NCBI GenBank assembly: GCA_964405075.1
Contig: CAYOMP010000059.1
Coordinates: 1-14,761, forward strand
Source of the DNA: CAYOMP01 sp964405075
GTDB lineage: Bacteria; Bacillota; Clostridia; Lachnospirales; Lachnospiraceae
Direction: 5' to 3'
Length of the DNA: 14,761 bases
Part shown: piece after piece, positions 6,278-14,617 of the stretch
Numbering within the stretch: the stretch's first letter is position 1
How the letters are laid out: each line of letters opens with the position of its first letter
Notes under the pieces: generated by a model
What the model saw: only the letters and a program-made list of their open reading frames with translations
Databases searched by the model: none
Told to the model about the DNA's origin: nothing
Program-made: the position numbers and the translations under genes

Positions 6278-7420
6278 ATGAAAAAAATATCAGTATTAGG
6301 TTCAACAGGTTCTATTGGAACACAGACCTTAGAAGTAGTAAGAGAAAATGAAGACATGGAAGTTGTTGCTTTGGCAGCAGGTTCTAACATAGAGCTATTG
6401 GAAAAACAGATTAGAGAGTTTATGCCTAAGATTGTTGCTGTTTGGAGTGAGGATAAAGCCAAAGAGCTGGCTGATAATATTAAGGACTTAGAAGTTAAAA
6501 TAGTAGCTGGTATGGATGGACTTATTGAAATTGCCACTCTTGGAGAAGCTACAGTAGTAGTTACAGCAATTGTTGGAATGATTGGAATAAAACCTACAAT
6601 TGCAGCAATTAAGGCAAAAAAGGATATAGCTTTGGCTAATAAAGAAACATTGGTAACAGCAGGACATATTATAATGCCATTAGCAAAAGAAATGGGAGTT
6701 AATATATATCCTGTTGATAGTGAACATAGTGCTATATTCCAATCACTAAACGGCGAAAATAAAAAGCAAATAAGTAAAATATTACTTACTGCATCAGGAG
6801 GACCATTTAGAGGTTGGAGTCTTGAACAGTTAAAAAATGTAAAAGTAGAAGACGCTTTGAAACATCCTAATTGGGCTATGGGAAGAAAGATAACGATTGA
6901 TTCTTCTACAATGGTAAACAAGGGATTAGAGGTAATCGAAGCTAAATGGTTATTCGAGGTTGATTTTGATGATATACAGGTAGTAATTCAACCACAGAGC
7001 ATAATTCATTCTATGGTTGAATATGTTGATGGTGCGGTAATAGCTCAGTTGGGAACACCAGATATGAAGCTACCAATTCAATATGCGTTAACATATCCTG
7101 ACAGAAGATATCTAAAAGGTGATAGATTGGATTTTCACCAGCTTACTCAGATTACCTTTGAAAAACCTGATATGGAAACGTTTAGAGGATTAAAGCTTGC
7201 TTATGAGGCAGGAAGAACTGGTGGAAGTATGCCAACAGTATTTAATGCTGCAAATGAAAAGGCGGTTAGCTTATTCTTAGATAGAAAAATCGGATATTTG
7301 GATATAACTAATACAATAGAAGAATGTATGAAAAATCATAAACTAATTGAAAATCCTAATGTGGATGAGATTATTGAAGTGGAAAAAGCAGTTTACGAAA
7401 TGATTGAAAGCAGGTGTTAA
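6278..7420 (+). CDS. dxr: 1-deoxy-D-xylulose 5-phosphate reductoisomerase
   Basis: Second enzyme of the MEP isoprenoid pathway; it rearranges and reduces DXP to 2-C-methylerythritol 4-phosphate with NADPH. I chose ATG 6278 because GAGGAG (6267-6272) lies just before it and the N-terminus MKKISVLGSTGSIG is typical; the earlier in-frame TTG at 6260 overlaps cdsA. The product is 380 residues. Visible features are the NADPH loop GSTGSIG (8-14), ANKETLV, the metal ligands in VDSEHSA (Asp147, Glu149), the flexible-loop SGGPFRGW, HPNWAMG, and SSTMVNKGLE with Glu218 as the third ligand. All key residues are present. With ispG downstream and uppS upstream, precursor supply and use are encoded together. 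Confidence 0.97.
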   Translation: MKKISVLGSTGSIGTQTLEVVRENEDMEVVALAAGSNIELLEKQIREFMPKIVAVWSEDKAKELADNIKDLEVKIVAGMDGLIEIATLGEATVVVTAIVGMIGIKPTIAAIKAKKDIALANKETLVTAGHIIMPLAKEMGVNIYPVDSEHSAIFQSLNGENKKQISKILLTASGGPFRGWSLEQLKNVKVEDALKHPNWAMGRKITIDSSTMVNKGLEVIEAKWLFEVDFDDIQVVIQPQSIIHSMVEYVDGAVIAQLGTPDMKLPIQYALTYPDRRYLKGDRLDFHQLTQITFEKPDMETFRGLKLAYEAGRTGGSMPTVFNAANEKAVSLFLDRKIGYLDITNTIEECMKNHKLIENPNVDEIIEVEKAVYEMIESRC

Positions 7421-7422
7421 TT

Positions 7423-8454
7423 TTGAAAATTATTTTAGCATTATTAATATTTAGTGCAATTGTAATATTTCATGAACTAGGACATTTTTTACTTGCCAAG
7501 AAAAATGGCATTTGTGTTACAGAGTTTTCGTTAGGAATGGGACCAAACATTGCTAGTTTTACAAAGGGTGAAACTAAGTATAGTTTGAAATTATTGCCAT
7601 TTGGTGGTTCATGTATGATGCTGGGTGAAGATACAAACTCAGATGATGAGAGAGCGTTTGGAAAAAAGAGTGTATGGGCAAGAATATCTGTAATTGCCGC
7701 GGGACCTATTTTTAATTTTATATTAGCATTCATATTATCTATTTTTATTATAGGAAGTATTGGATATGATGCACCAATAATATCTCAGGTAATGGACGGA
7801 TATCCAGCGCAGGAAGCAGGACTTCAAGCTGGGGATAAAATAATAAAAATAAATGATACAAAAATTAATGTATATAGAGAAATTACATTATTTGTACAGC
7901 TTCATCAGGGAGAAACGGCGGATATTGTTTATGAACGTGATGGAGAGGTTAAGACGGTTACGTTAACTCCTAAATATGATAGTGAGGCTAATGCATATTA
8001 TTATGGTTTACAGTATGATGGTAGTAGAGTAAAGGGAAACCCGTTAACAACTTTGAAATATAGTGCTTACGAAGTTAAGTATTGGATTGATACAACGCTA
8101 AAAAGCTTGGGAATGTTGTTTAAGGGGCAGGTTTCAGCTGACGATGTATCCGGACCGGTAGGAATAGTCAATGTTATTGGAACAACATATGAAGAGACTA
8201 AGTCAAGTGGAACATTTTATGTATGGTTAAATATGTTAAATATATCCATTCTGTTGTCGGCTAACTTAGGTGTAATGAATCTTATTCCATTTCCAGCTCT
8301 AGATGGTGGTCGATTAGTATTTCTATTTATTGAAGTGTTAAGAGGTAAGCCAATTGACCAGGAAAAAGAGGGAATGGTACATTTCATTGGTTTGATGGCA
8401 TTAATGCTATTAATGATTTTTGTAATGTTTAATGACATTAGAAACATTTTTTAA
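7423..8454 (+). CDS. rseP: Site-2 intramembrane zinc metalloprotease, RseP family
   Basis: Cuts membrane-embedded substrates such as anti-sigma factors or remnant signal peptides (RasP/RseP family knowledge; the substrate here is unknown). I chose the TTG at 7423, giving 343 residues starting MKIILALLIF, because AGGTG (7412-7416) lies 6 bases upstream. The alternative GTG at 7414 overlaps the dxr stop and has no site of its own. The first membrane helix contains the zinc motif HELGH (17-21). A PDZ domain covers about 113-180 (YPAQEAGLQAGDKI). The third zinc ligand sits in NLIPFPALDGG (286-296, Asp294). Other hydrophobic segments lie around 90-112 and at the C-terminus. The catalytic set is complete. 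The ispG start codon follows 24 bases after the stop. Confidence 0.94.
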   Translation: MKIILALLIFSAIVIFHELGHFLLAKKNGICVTEFSLGMGPNIASFTKGETKYSLKLLPFGGSCMMLGEDTNSDDERAFGKKSVWARISVIAAGPIFNFILAFILSIFIIGSIGYDAPIISQVMDGYPAQEAGLQAGDKIIKINDTKINVYREITLFVQLHQGETADIVYERDGEVKTVTLTPKYDSEANAYYYGLQYDGSRVKGNPLTTLKYSAYEVKYWIDTTLKSLGMLFKGQVSADDVSGPVGIVNVIGTTYEETKSSGTFYVWLNMLNISILLSANLGVMNLIPFPALDGGRLVFLFIEVLRGKPIDQEKEGMVHFIGLMALMLLMIFVMFNDIRNIF

Positions 8455-8478
8455 CCCTTGTGCAAAGGAGATATCGTT

Positions 8479-9534
8479 ATGTATAGAGATGATACAAAAG
8501 TAATTAAAATAGGCGATAGAGTAATAGGCGGAGGAAATCCAATACTTATTCAGTCTATGACAAATACAAGAACAGATGATGTTGAAGCTACTGTAGCTCA
8601 GATAAAGAGACTAGAAAAAGCAGGCTGTGATATAGTTAGATGTACAGTGCCTGATATGAATGCAGCATTAGCAATAAAAGAGATTAAAAAACAGATAAAT
8701 ATTCCATTAGTTGCAGATATCCATTTTGATTATAGAATGGCAATAGCAGCAATTGAGAATGGTGCGGATAAGATTAGAATTAATCCAGGTAATATTGGAG
8801 ATATTGAAAAAGTAAAAGCAGTTGTAGATAAAGCAAAAGAATACAACGTACCTATCAGAGTAGGCGTAAATAGCGGTTCTCTTGAGAAAGATATTATCGC
8901 TAAATATGGTAAAGTAACAGCAGAGGGAATTGTTGAGAGCGCTTTAAATAAAGTGAAAATTATTGAAGATTTAGGATATGATAATATTGTTATTAGTATT
9001 AAGTCATCCGATGTATTAATGTGTGTAAAGACTCATGAATTAATATCTCAAAAGACAAAATATCCTTTACATGTAGGTATTACTGAATCTGGAACATTAT
9101 ATTCTGGAAACATTAAATCTTCAGTTGGTCTTGGAATTATTCTAAATCAGGGAATTGGTGATACAATTAGAGTTTCACTTACTGGAGATCCTGTAGAAGA
9201 AATAAAAACAGCTAAGCTTATTCTTAGAACATTAGGTTTAAGAAAGGGTGGAATTGAGGTCGTTTCATGTCCAACATGTGGAAGAACTAAGATTGATCTG
9301 ATTAGTTTAGCAAATAAAGTAGAGGAAATGGTTGCAGATATACCATTAGATTTAAAGGTAGCAGTTATGGGATGTGTTGTAAACGGTCCTGGTGAAGCAA
9401 AAGAGGCAGATTTGGGAATTGCTGGTGGTATTGGTGAGGGTCTTCTTATAAAAAAAGGAGAAATAATTCGAAAGGTACCAGAAGAAAAATTATTAGAAAC
9501 GCTAAGAGAAGAATTATTAAATTGGAGTGAGTAA
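8479..9534 (+). CDS. ispG: 4-hydroxy-3-methylbut-2-enyl diphosphate synthase (flavodoxin/ferredoxin dependent)
   Basis: Iron-sulfur enzyme of the MEP pathway, converting ME-cPP to HMBPP. I start it at ATG 8479, 8 bases after AAAGGAG (8464-8470); the in-frame TTG at 8458 would lie before that site. The 351-residue protein has the short bacterial layout, a TIM-barrel first (QSMTNTRTDD, DIHFDYR, KIRINPGNIG) and a reductase-like domain last. The [4Fe-4S] ligands are visible as Cys264, Cys267 (SCPTCGRT) and Cys299 (MGCVVNGPGE) with Glu306, matching the E. coli pattern of three Cys and one Glu. It lies between rseP and polC, and only two bases separate it from polC. Confidence 0.97.
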   Translation: MYRDDTKVIKIGDRVIGGGNPILIQSMTNTRTDDVEATVAQIKRLEKAGCDIVRCTVPDMNAALAIKEIKKQINIPLVADIHFDYRMAIAAIENGADKIRINPGNIGDIEKVKAVVDKAKEYNVPIRVGVNSGSLEKDIIAKYGKVTAEGIVESALNKVKIIEDLGYDNIVISIKSSDVLMCVKTHELISQKTKYPLHVGITESGTLYSGNIKSSVGLGIILNQGIGDTIRVSLTGDPVEEIKTAKLILRTLGLRKGGIEVVSCPTCGRTKIDLISLANKVEEMVADIPLDLKVAVMGCVVNGPGEAKEADLGIAGGIGEGLLIKKGEIIRKVPEEKLLETLREELLNWSE

Positions 9535-9536
9535 AT

Positions 9537-12500
9537 ATGGCAAAACCATTTTTTGAGGTATTTCCAAATTTAAAACTTAATGATACTTTGACAGCTCTTA
9601 TGAATCAAGCAGAGGTTACGAAGGTTTCGACAACCTCTGCTCGTGATTTTTTAAGGGTATATTTGTATAGCAGAAAGCTAATCATAAAGAAAGATATTTT
9701 TAGCTTAGAAGATGAGATAAAAAATCAAGTATTTGCTAATAAAAATATGACAGTAAAGATATACGAGAGGTTTGATTTGTCAGAGCAGTATACTCCGAGT
9801 AACATTATGGACGTATATCGAGAGAGTATTTTATTAGAACTTGAACAATATAGTATGGTAGAACATAACGCATTTGCCAAAGCTGATTGTAGATTTGAAG
9901 ATGGAAAAATGATTATTGTGTTAGAAGATAATGTTATTTTGAAGAGAAAATCAGATGAGCTATTGCGAGTAATAGATAAGATATTTAATGAAAGATTTGG
10001 ATGCAACATTATAGTTGATGTTGAGTATAAAGAGGCGGTGCCGGTTAAAGCAATTAAAATGGCGGACTTAAAGATTGAACAGGAAATAGCACTAATAGTC
10101 AGCCGTTCGCCATATGCTAATAAGAAAAGGGTAGCAGTTAGTGGAAATAATCCTGATGGGGAAGAATTTATGGATGCTGGAAGTGGAGAAGCATTGCCTT
10201 GGTCTGAAGATGGCGGAAAAACAGAGGGGAAGGAAAAACAACCATTAGTAGCTAAAACTTCTCCAACAAAAGAACCTGAAAAGAAGAACTTTGAGAAGAA
10301 ATCTTTTGAAAAGAAATCTTTTGAAAAGAAGCCGTTTAGGAGAAATGATTTTGCAGGTGGCAATGGTATTAAAAAATCAGATAATCCAGATGTTATTTAC
10401 GGTAGAGATTTTGAAGAAGATGAAATAACAGCAATAGAACAGATTACAGGTGAAATAGGGGAAGTAGTAATTCGAGGCAAAATAATTTCTGTAGATGAGA
10501 GAGAACTTCGAAATGAAAAAATTATGTTTATGTTTAATGTGACAGATTTTACAGACACTATTTCCGTAAAAATGTTCTTAACCAAAGAGCAACATGAAGA
10601 ACTAAAGAAGGATGTTAACAAAGGAATATTTGTTAAGTTAAAAGCAGTTCCAATGTTAGATAAGTTTGACCATGAACTGACTATGTCATTTATGGTTGGT
10701 ATGAAAAAAATCCCGGATTTTACAACTACAAGGATGGACACCAATACTGAAAAACGTGTGGAACTCCATTGTCATACGAAGATGAGTGATATGGATGGAG
10801 TTACTGATGCAAAAACTATTATTAACAGGGCGAAAAAATGGGGAATGTCATCTATAGCTATTACGGATCATGGTAATGTACAAGCCTTTCCGGAAGCCTT
10901 TCACGCATTGGAAAAAGGAGACGAATTCAAGGTAATATATGGGGTTGAGGCCTATTTAGTAGATGATTTAAAGAATATTGTAGATAACGACAAGGGACAA
11001 TCTATTGATGATACATATGTGGTATTTGATATAGAAACAACAGGATTTAGCCCTATGAAAGATAAAATCATAGAAATTGGCGCTGTAAAGGTTGTTAATG
11101 GAGAAATTGTTGATAGATATTCAACTTTTGTAAATCCTAAAATTCCTATTCCATTTAGAATTGAGGAATTGACAAATATTAATGACAATATGGTAATTGG
11201 AGCACCTGAAATAGAGACAATATTACCGGAGTTTCTTGAGTTTTGCAATGGGGCTATTATGGTGGCACATAATGCTAGCTTTGATATGAGTTTTATTAAA
11301 CAAAATTGTAATAATATGGGAATAAAACATGATTTTACCAGTGTAGATACAGTTGCAATGGCCAGAGTTTTGCTTCCTGCACTTAACAGATTTAAGTTAG
11401 ATACTATAGCTAAGGCTTTGAATATACCACTGCTTAGCCACCATAGGGCAGTAGATGATGCAGAATGCACAGCACAGATATTTGTAGAGTTTATCAAGAT
11501 GCTAAAGGCTGAGAATATTTTTGACTTAACGCAGGTTAATGAATTAGGAGCAGTTTCTAAGGACAGAGTAAAGAAAATGCCACGTTATCATGCTATTATT
11601 CTGGCAAAAAATGATGTTGGACGTGTTAACCTTTATAATTTGGTTTCTATGTCTCATATTGATTATTTTAACAGAGATCCAAGAATACCAAAGAGCAAGT
11701 TTTTAGAAAATAGAGAAGGATTAATAATTGGCTCGGCATGTGAAGCGGGAGAATTGTATAGAGCGTTAATTGAAGGTGCAGCAGATGAGGAAATTGCCAG
11801 ATTGGTTGAGTTTTATGATTATTTGGAAATACAACCATTAGGTAATAACAAATTTATGATAGAGAGTGATAAGTACCCGGATATTAATTCAAATGAGGAC
11901 TTAATAGCTATTAATAAAAGAATAGTAAGTCTTGGAGAAAAGTTTAATAAGCCGGTAGTGGCAACCTGTGACGTGCATTTCCTTGATCCAGAGGATGAAG
12001 TATACAGAAGAATAATTATGGCAGGAAAAGGTTTTTCTGATGCGGATGATCAGGCACCTTTGTATTTAAGAACAACAGAGGAAATGCTTAAGGAATTCAG
12101 TTATTTGGGCAGTAAAAAGGCTGAAGAAGTAGTTATTACAAACACTAATAAAATAGCTGATATGGTAGAAAAAATAGAACCTGTTCGACCGGATAAATGT
12201 CCACCAGTTATTGAGAATTCTGATCAGACACTTAGAGATATTTGTTACAATAAAGCTCACGAAATATATGGAGAGAATTTACCAGAGGTAGTTAGCGAAA
12301 GACTAGAGAGAGAACTTAATTCTATTATTTCTAATGGTTTTGCCGTTATGTATATTATTGCGCAGAAACTGGTGTGGAAGTCAAATGCAGATGGATACCT
12401 GGTTGGTTCCAGAGGTTCTGTTGGTTCGTCTTTTGTAGCAACAATGGCGGGTATTACGGAAGTAAATCCGTTAAGACCTCATTATTATTGTAAGAAATGT

Positions 12501-14090
12501 CATTATAGTGATTTTGATTCAGAAGCTGTTAAGCCATATGTAGGTGGAGCAGGATGTGACATGCCTGATATGAATTGTCCTGTATGTGGTGAATTATTGA
12601 TGAAAGATGGATTTGATATTCCATTTGAGACATTTTTGGGATTTAAAGGAAATAAAGAACCAGATATTGACCTTAATTTCTCGGGAGATTACCAAAGCTG
12701 TGCCCATAGATATACAGAAGTTATTTTTGGTGCAGGGCAGACATTTAGAGAAGGAACAATTGGTACGTTAGCAGATAAGACAGCATATGGTTATATTAAA
12801 AACTATTATGAAGAAAGAGGAATACATAAGCGACCTTGTGAAATAGAAAGAATAGTAGAGGGATGTGTAGGAATAAGAAGAACAACAGGTCAGCATCCGG
12901 GAGGTATTATTGTATTACCTCATGGTGAAAAGATATATTCTTTTACACCTGTTCAAAGACCTGCTAATGATATGACAACAGACACAGTAACCACACATTT
13001 TGATTATCACTCAATTGACCATAACCTATTAAAGTTAGATATACTTGGTCACGACGATCCGACCATGATAAGAATGCTGGAAGATATAACTGGGATTAAT
13101 GCGCAGGAGATACCTTTTGATTGTAAAGAGGTTATGTCTTTATTTAGAAGTCCAGAGGCGTTAGGGGTCACACCGGAGGATTTGGATGGATGTCCTGTGG
13201 GTTCTTTGGGGATTCCAGAGTTTGGTACAGATTTCGTTATTCAGATGTTATTAGACACTAAGCCTAGTACACTTTCGGATTTGATTCGTATTTCAGGACT
13301 ATCACATGGTACTGATGTATGGTTAAATAATGCTCAGTATTTTATTCAGGAAGGTAAAGCAACTATTTCTACTGCAATATGTACTCGTGATGATATTATG
13401 ACATTTTTAATTAATAAGGGCGTGGAGAGTGAATTATCCTTTACTATTATGGAGAGTGTGCGTAAGGGGAAAGGCTTAAAGCCGGAATGGGAAGAAGAAA
13501 TGCTAAAGCATGGTGTAGATGATTGGTATATTGAATCATGTAAACGAATTAAGTATATGTTCCCTAAAGCACATGCTGCGGCATATGTTATGATGGCTTG
13601 GAGAATAGCGTATTGTAAGGTATTCTATCCTTTGGCATATTATGCTGCGTTTTTCAGTATTAGAGCAAGTGCATTTAACTATGAATTAATGTGCCTTGGA
13701 AAGGAAAAACTAGAATATCATATGGCTGATTATAAGAAACGTGCAGATACATTAAGTAAAAAAGAGCAGGATACATTGAAGGATATGAAGATTGTTCAGG
13801 AAATGTATGCCAGAGGTTTTGAATTTATGCCAATTAACGTTTATATGGCACAATCCAGACAGTTCCAGATATTTGATGGTAAGTTAATGCCTTCATTTAG
13901 TTCCATTGATGGATTGGGTGACAAGGCAGCAGATTCAATTGTTGAAGCGGCAAAAGATGGTAAGTTTTTATCTAAAGATGATTTTAGACAAAGGGCTAAA
14001 GTATCCTCTACAGTTACTGACTTAATGGCAGATTTGGGGATGCTAGGTGACTTACCAGAATCAAATCAATTGTCATTGTTTGATTTATAA
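9537..14090 (+). CDS. polC: DNA polymerase III alpha subunit, PolC type (with proofreading exonuclease)
   Basis: Main replicative DNA polymerase of low-GC Gram-positive bacteria. At 1517 residues it is longer than B. subtilis PolC (about 1437); the extra length is mainly a Lys/Glu-rich linker (about 200-290) after the N-terminal domain. Domains in order: N-terminal domain (1-190); linker with a four-fold five-residue repeat (248-267); OB domain (about 300-400); first part of PHP (HCH at 411-413); inserted DnaQ-like exonuclease with FDIETTGF (Asp498, Glu500) and His636/Asp641 as motif III; rest of PHP; polymerase core with a zinc-binding region (Cys985, Cys988, Cys1014, Cys1017) and catalytic PDIDLNFSGDYQ (Asp1043, Asp1045); and a C-terminal clamp-binding motif QLSLFDL. 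Both catalytic sites look intact. ATG 9537 follows GGAGTGAG inside the end of ispG. Confidence 0.97.
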   Translation: MAKPFFEVFPNLKLNDTLTALMNQAEVTKVSTTSARDFLRVYLYSRKLIIKKDIFSLEDEIKNQVFANKNMTVKIYERFDLSEQYTPSNIMDVYRESILLELEQYSMVEHNAFAKADCRFEDGKMIIVLEDNVILKRKSDELLRVIDKIFNERFGCNIIVDVEYKEAVPVKAIKMADLKIEQEIALIVSRSPYANKKRVAVSGNNPDGEEFMDAGSGEALPWSEDGGKTEGKEKQPLVAKTSPTKEPEKKNFEKKSFEKKSFEKKPFRRNDFAGGNGIKKSDNPDVIYGRDFEEDEITAIEQITGEIGEVVIRGKIISVDERELRNEKIMFMFNVTDFTDTISVKMFLTKEQHEELKKDVNKGIFVKLKAVPMLDKFDHELTMSFMVGMKKIPDFTTTRMDTNTEKRVELHCHTKMSDMDGVTDAKTIINRAKKWGMSSIAITDHGNVQAFPEAFHALEKGDEFKVIYGVEAYLVDDLKNIVDNDKGQSIDDTYVVFDIETTGFSPMKDKIIEIGAVKVVNGEIVDRYSTFVNPKIPIPFRIEELTNINDNMVIGAPEIETILPEFLEFCNGAIMVAHNASFDMSFIKQNCNNMGIKHDFTSVDTVAMARVLLPALNRFKLDTIAKALNIPLLSHHRAVDDAECTAQIFVEFIKMLKAENIFDLTQVNELGAVSKDRVKKMPRYHAIILAKNDVGRVNLYNLVSMSHIDYFNRDPRIPKSKFLENREGLIIGSACEAGELYRALIEGAADEEIARLVEFYDYLEIQPLGNNKFMIESDKYPDINSNEDLIAINKRIVSLGEKFNKPVVATCDVHFLDPEDEVYRRIIMAGKGFSDADDQAPLYLRTTEEMLKEFSYLGSKKAEEVVITNTNKIADMVEKIEPVRPDKCPPVIENSDQTLRDICYNKAHEIYGENLPEVVSERLERELNSIISNGFAVMYIIAQKLVWKSNADGYLVGSRGSVGSSFVATMAGITEVNPLRPHYYCKKCHYSDFDSEAVKPYVGGAGCDMPDMNCPVCGELLMKDGFDIPFETFLGFKGNKEPDIDLNFSGDYQSCAHRYTEVIFGAGQTFREGTIGTLADKTAYGYIKNYYEERGIHKRPCEIERIVEGCVGIRRTTGQHPGGIIVLPHGEKIYSFTPVQRPANDMTTDTVTTHFDYHSIDHNLLKLDILGHDDPTMIRMLEDITGINAQEIPFDCKEVMSLFRSPEALGVTPEDLDGCPVGSLGIPEFGTDFVIQMLLDTKPSTLSDLIRISGLSHGTDVWLNNAQYFIQEGKATISTAICTRDDIMTFLINKGVESELSFTIMESVRKGKGLKPEWEEEMLKHGVDDWYIESCKRIKYMFPKAHAAAYVMMAWRIAYCKVFYPLAYYAAFFSIRASAFNYELMCLGKEKLEYHMADYKKRADTLSKKEQDTLKDMKIVQEMYARGFEFMPINVYMAQSRQFQIFDGKLMPSFSSIDGLGDKAADSIVEAAKDGKFLSKDDFRQRAKVSSTVTDLMADLGMLGDLPESNQLSLFDL
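10278..10337 (+). repeat. Four tandem 15-base repeats in the polC linker
   Basis: Four in-frame 15-base units encode EKKNF, EKKSF, EKKSF and EKKPF (residues 248-267). The two middle units are nearly identical in DNA, while the outer ones are diverged. The segment is in the linker between the N-terminal and OB domains, so unit number could change without breaking a folded domain. Confidence 0.85.
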
Positions 14091-14164
14091 CCTATGGTGC
14101 TCAAAGAAAAAGGAAGCACGAAGGACGTGAGTATAAAAAGTGAATTGTAGAATTGTTTTAGAGT

Positions 14165-14194
14165 AAAAAAAAGTGTGCTTAGCACACTTTTTTA
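14165..14194. terminator. Bidirectional terminator between polC and the small minus-strand gene
   Basis: GTGTGC (14173-14178) pairs with GCACAC (14182-14187) around a TTA loop, flanked by eight A on the left and six T on the right. This would stop polC transcription on the plus strand and the convergent small gene on the minus strand. The 74 bases from polC to the A-run (14091-14164) hold no gene; only a weak GTGCT/AGCAC pairing is seen. Confidence 0.88.
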
Positions 14195-14239
14195 CTTAAA
14201 TCTTGTCGATTAATATTTCATAAAAGAATTGTTTTAGAA

Positions 14240-14386
14240 TCATTTCTTTATAATATAAGCTGAAATTAATCGTTCAATAGTATTGGTTAATTGATTAGCG
14301 GTTTTTCTTAACATATCACATTCATGTTGTAGTTGTGCTACTTGATGTTCTAATTCAAGAACTCTTGCCCCTTCATTATCTTCCAT
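14240..14386 (-). CDS. Small coiled-coil protein, 48 residues, unknown function
   Basis: On the minus strand an ATG at 14386-14384 follows GGAGG (14399-14395) with an 8-base spacer and runs for 48 codons to TGA at 14242-14240. The product starts MEDNEGARVLELEHQ and has hydrophobic residues at heptad-like spacing through about residues 9-43, so a single amphipathic helix forming a coiled coil is likely. It has no membrane segment or signal peptide. It has its own sigma-A type promoter and a terminator after the stop, as expected of a real gene. I do not recognise a family. A role as a small dimerising adaptor would be speculation. It is convergent with polC and interrupts whatever normally follows it. 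Confidence 0.7.
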   Translation of the reverse strand: MEDNEGARVLELEHQVAQLQHECDMLRKTANQLTNTIERLISAYIIKK

Positions 14387-14438
14387 TGTTAAATCCTCCA
14401 AACATTTACAAATACCATTGTATTAAAATCCCACATAT

Positions 14439-14467
14439 ATTATAGTTCAAACAAATTCACGTGTAAA
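14439..14467 (-). promoter_or_regulatory. Sigma-A promoter of the small coiled-coil gene
   Basis: Read on the minus strand, TTTACA (14467-14462) is followed by a 17-base spacer and a perfect TATAAT (14444-14439). Transcription would start near 14432, leaving a leader of about 45 bases before the start codon. Confidence 0.75.
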
Positions 14468-14480
14468 TAATTATGTTTAA

Positions 14481-14512
14481 ATAAAACTAAAACAGGTCCA
14501 CTGGACCTGTTT
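14481..14512 (-). terminator. Minus-strand terminator hairpin
   Basis: AAACAGGTCC and GGACCTGTTT form a 10-bp stem around a 3-base loop (14490-14512). On the minus strand the stem is followed by a T-rich tail (TAGTTTTAT), while on the plus strand only three T follow, so the minus direction is favoured. It lies just upstream of the small gene's promoter. Confidence 0.6.
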
Positions 14513-14529
14513 GTCGTATGCTTGGCAAC

Positions 14530-14557
14530 AAAAAAACCATTGGCTTGGGAACCAATG
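14530..14557 (-). terminator. Second minus-strand terminator hairpin
   Basis: CATTGG (14538-14543) pairs with CCAATG (14552-14557) around an 8-base loop. On the minus strand the stem is followed, after a G, by seven T (14536-14530). It would stop transcripts entering from the right edge before the next hairpin. Confidence 0.6.
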
Positions 14558-14595
14558 ATTTCATCGTTTATATTACTATAATAAAAGGGAGAATT

Positions 14596-14617
14596 GTCGA
14601 TTTACATCGACCTTTTT
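14596..14617 (+). terminator. Weak plus-strand terminator-like hairpin
   Basis: GTCGAT (14596-14601) pairs with ATCGAC (14606-14611) across a TTAC loop and is followed by CTTTTT. No plus-strand gene is visible upstream that it would serve, so its role is unclear. Confidence 0.4.

Noticed and set aside
6106..6921. 271-codon minus-strand frame opposite cdsA and dxr
   Set aside because: Long only because of codon bias in two well-supported genes on the plus strand; it crosses their junction and shows no ribosome binding site or recognisable motif.
9725..10363. 212-codon minus-strand frame opposite the N-terminal part of polC
   Set aside because: Antisense shadow of polC; the repetitive FSKDFFSK-like stretch is the reverse of the EKKSF repeat.
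10952..11497. 181-codon minus-strand frame opposite the polC exonuclease domain
   Set aside because: Antisense shadow; the plus strand encodes clear exonuclease motifs here.
14487..14564. 25-codon minus-strand frame across the two terminator hairpins
   Set aside because: It has no ribosome binding site and its sequence is fully explained by the two terminator stems.
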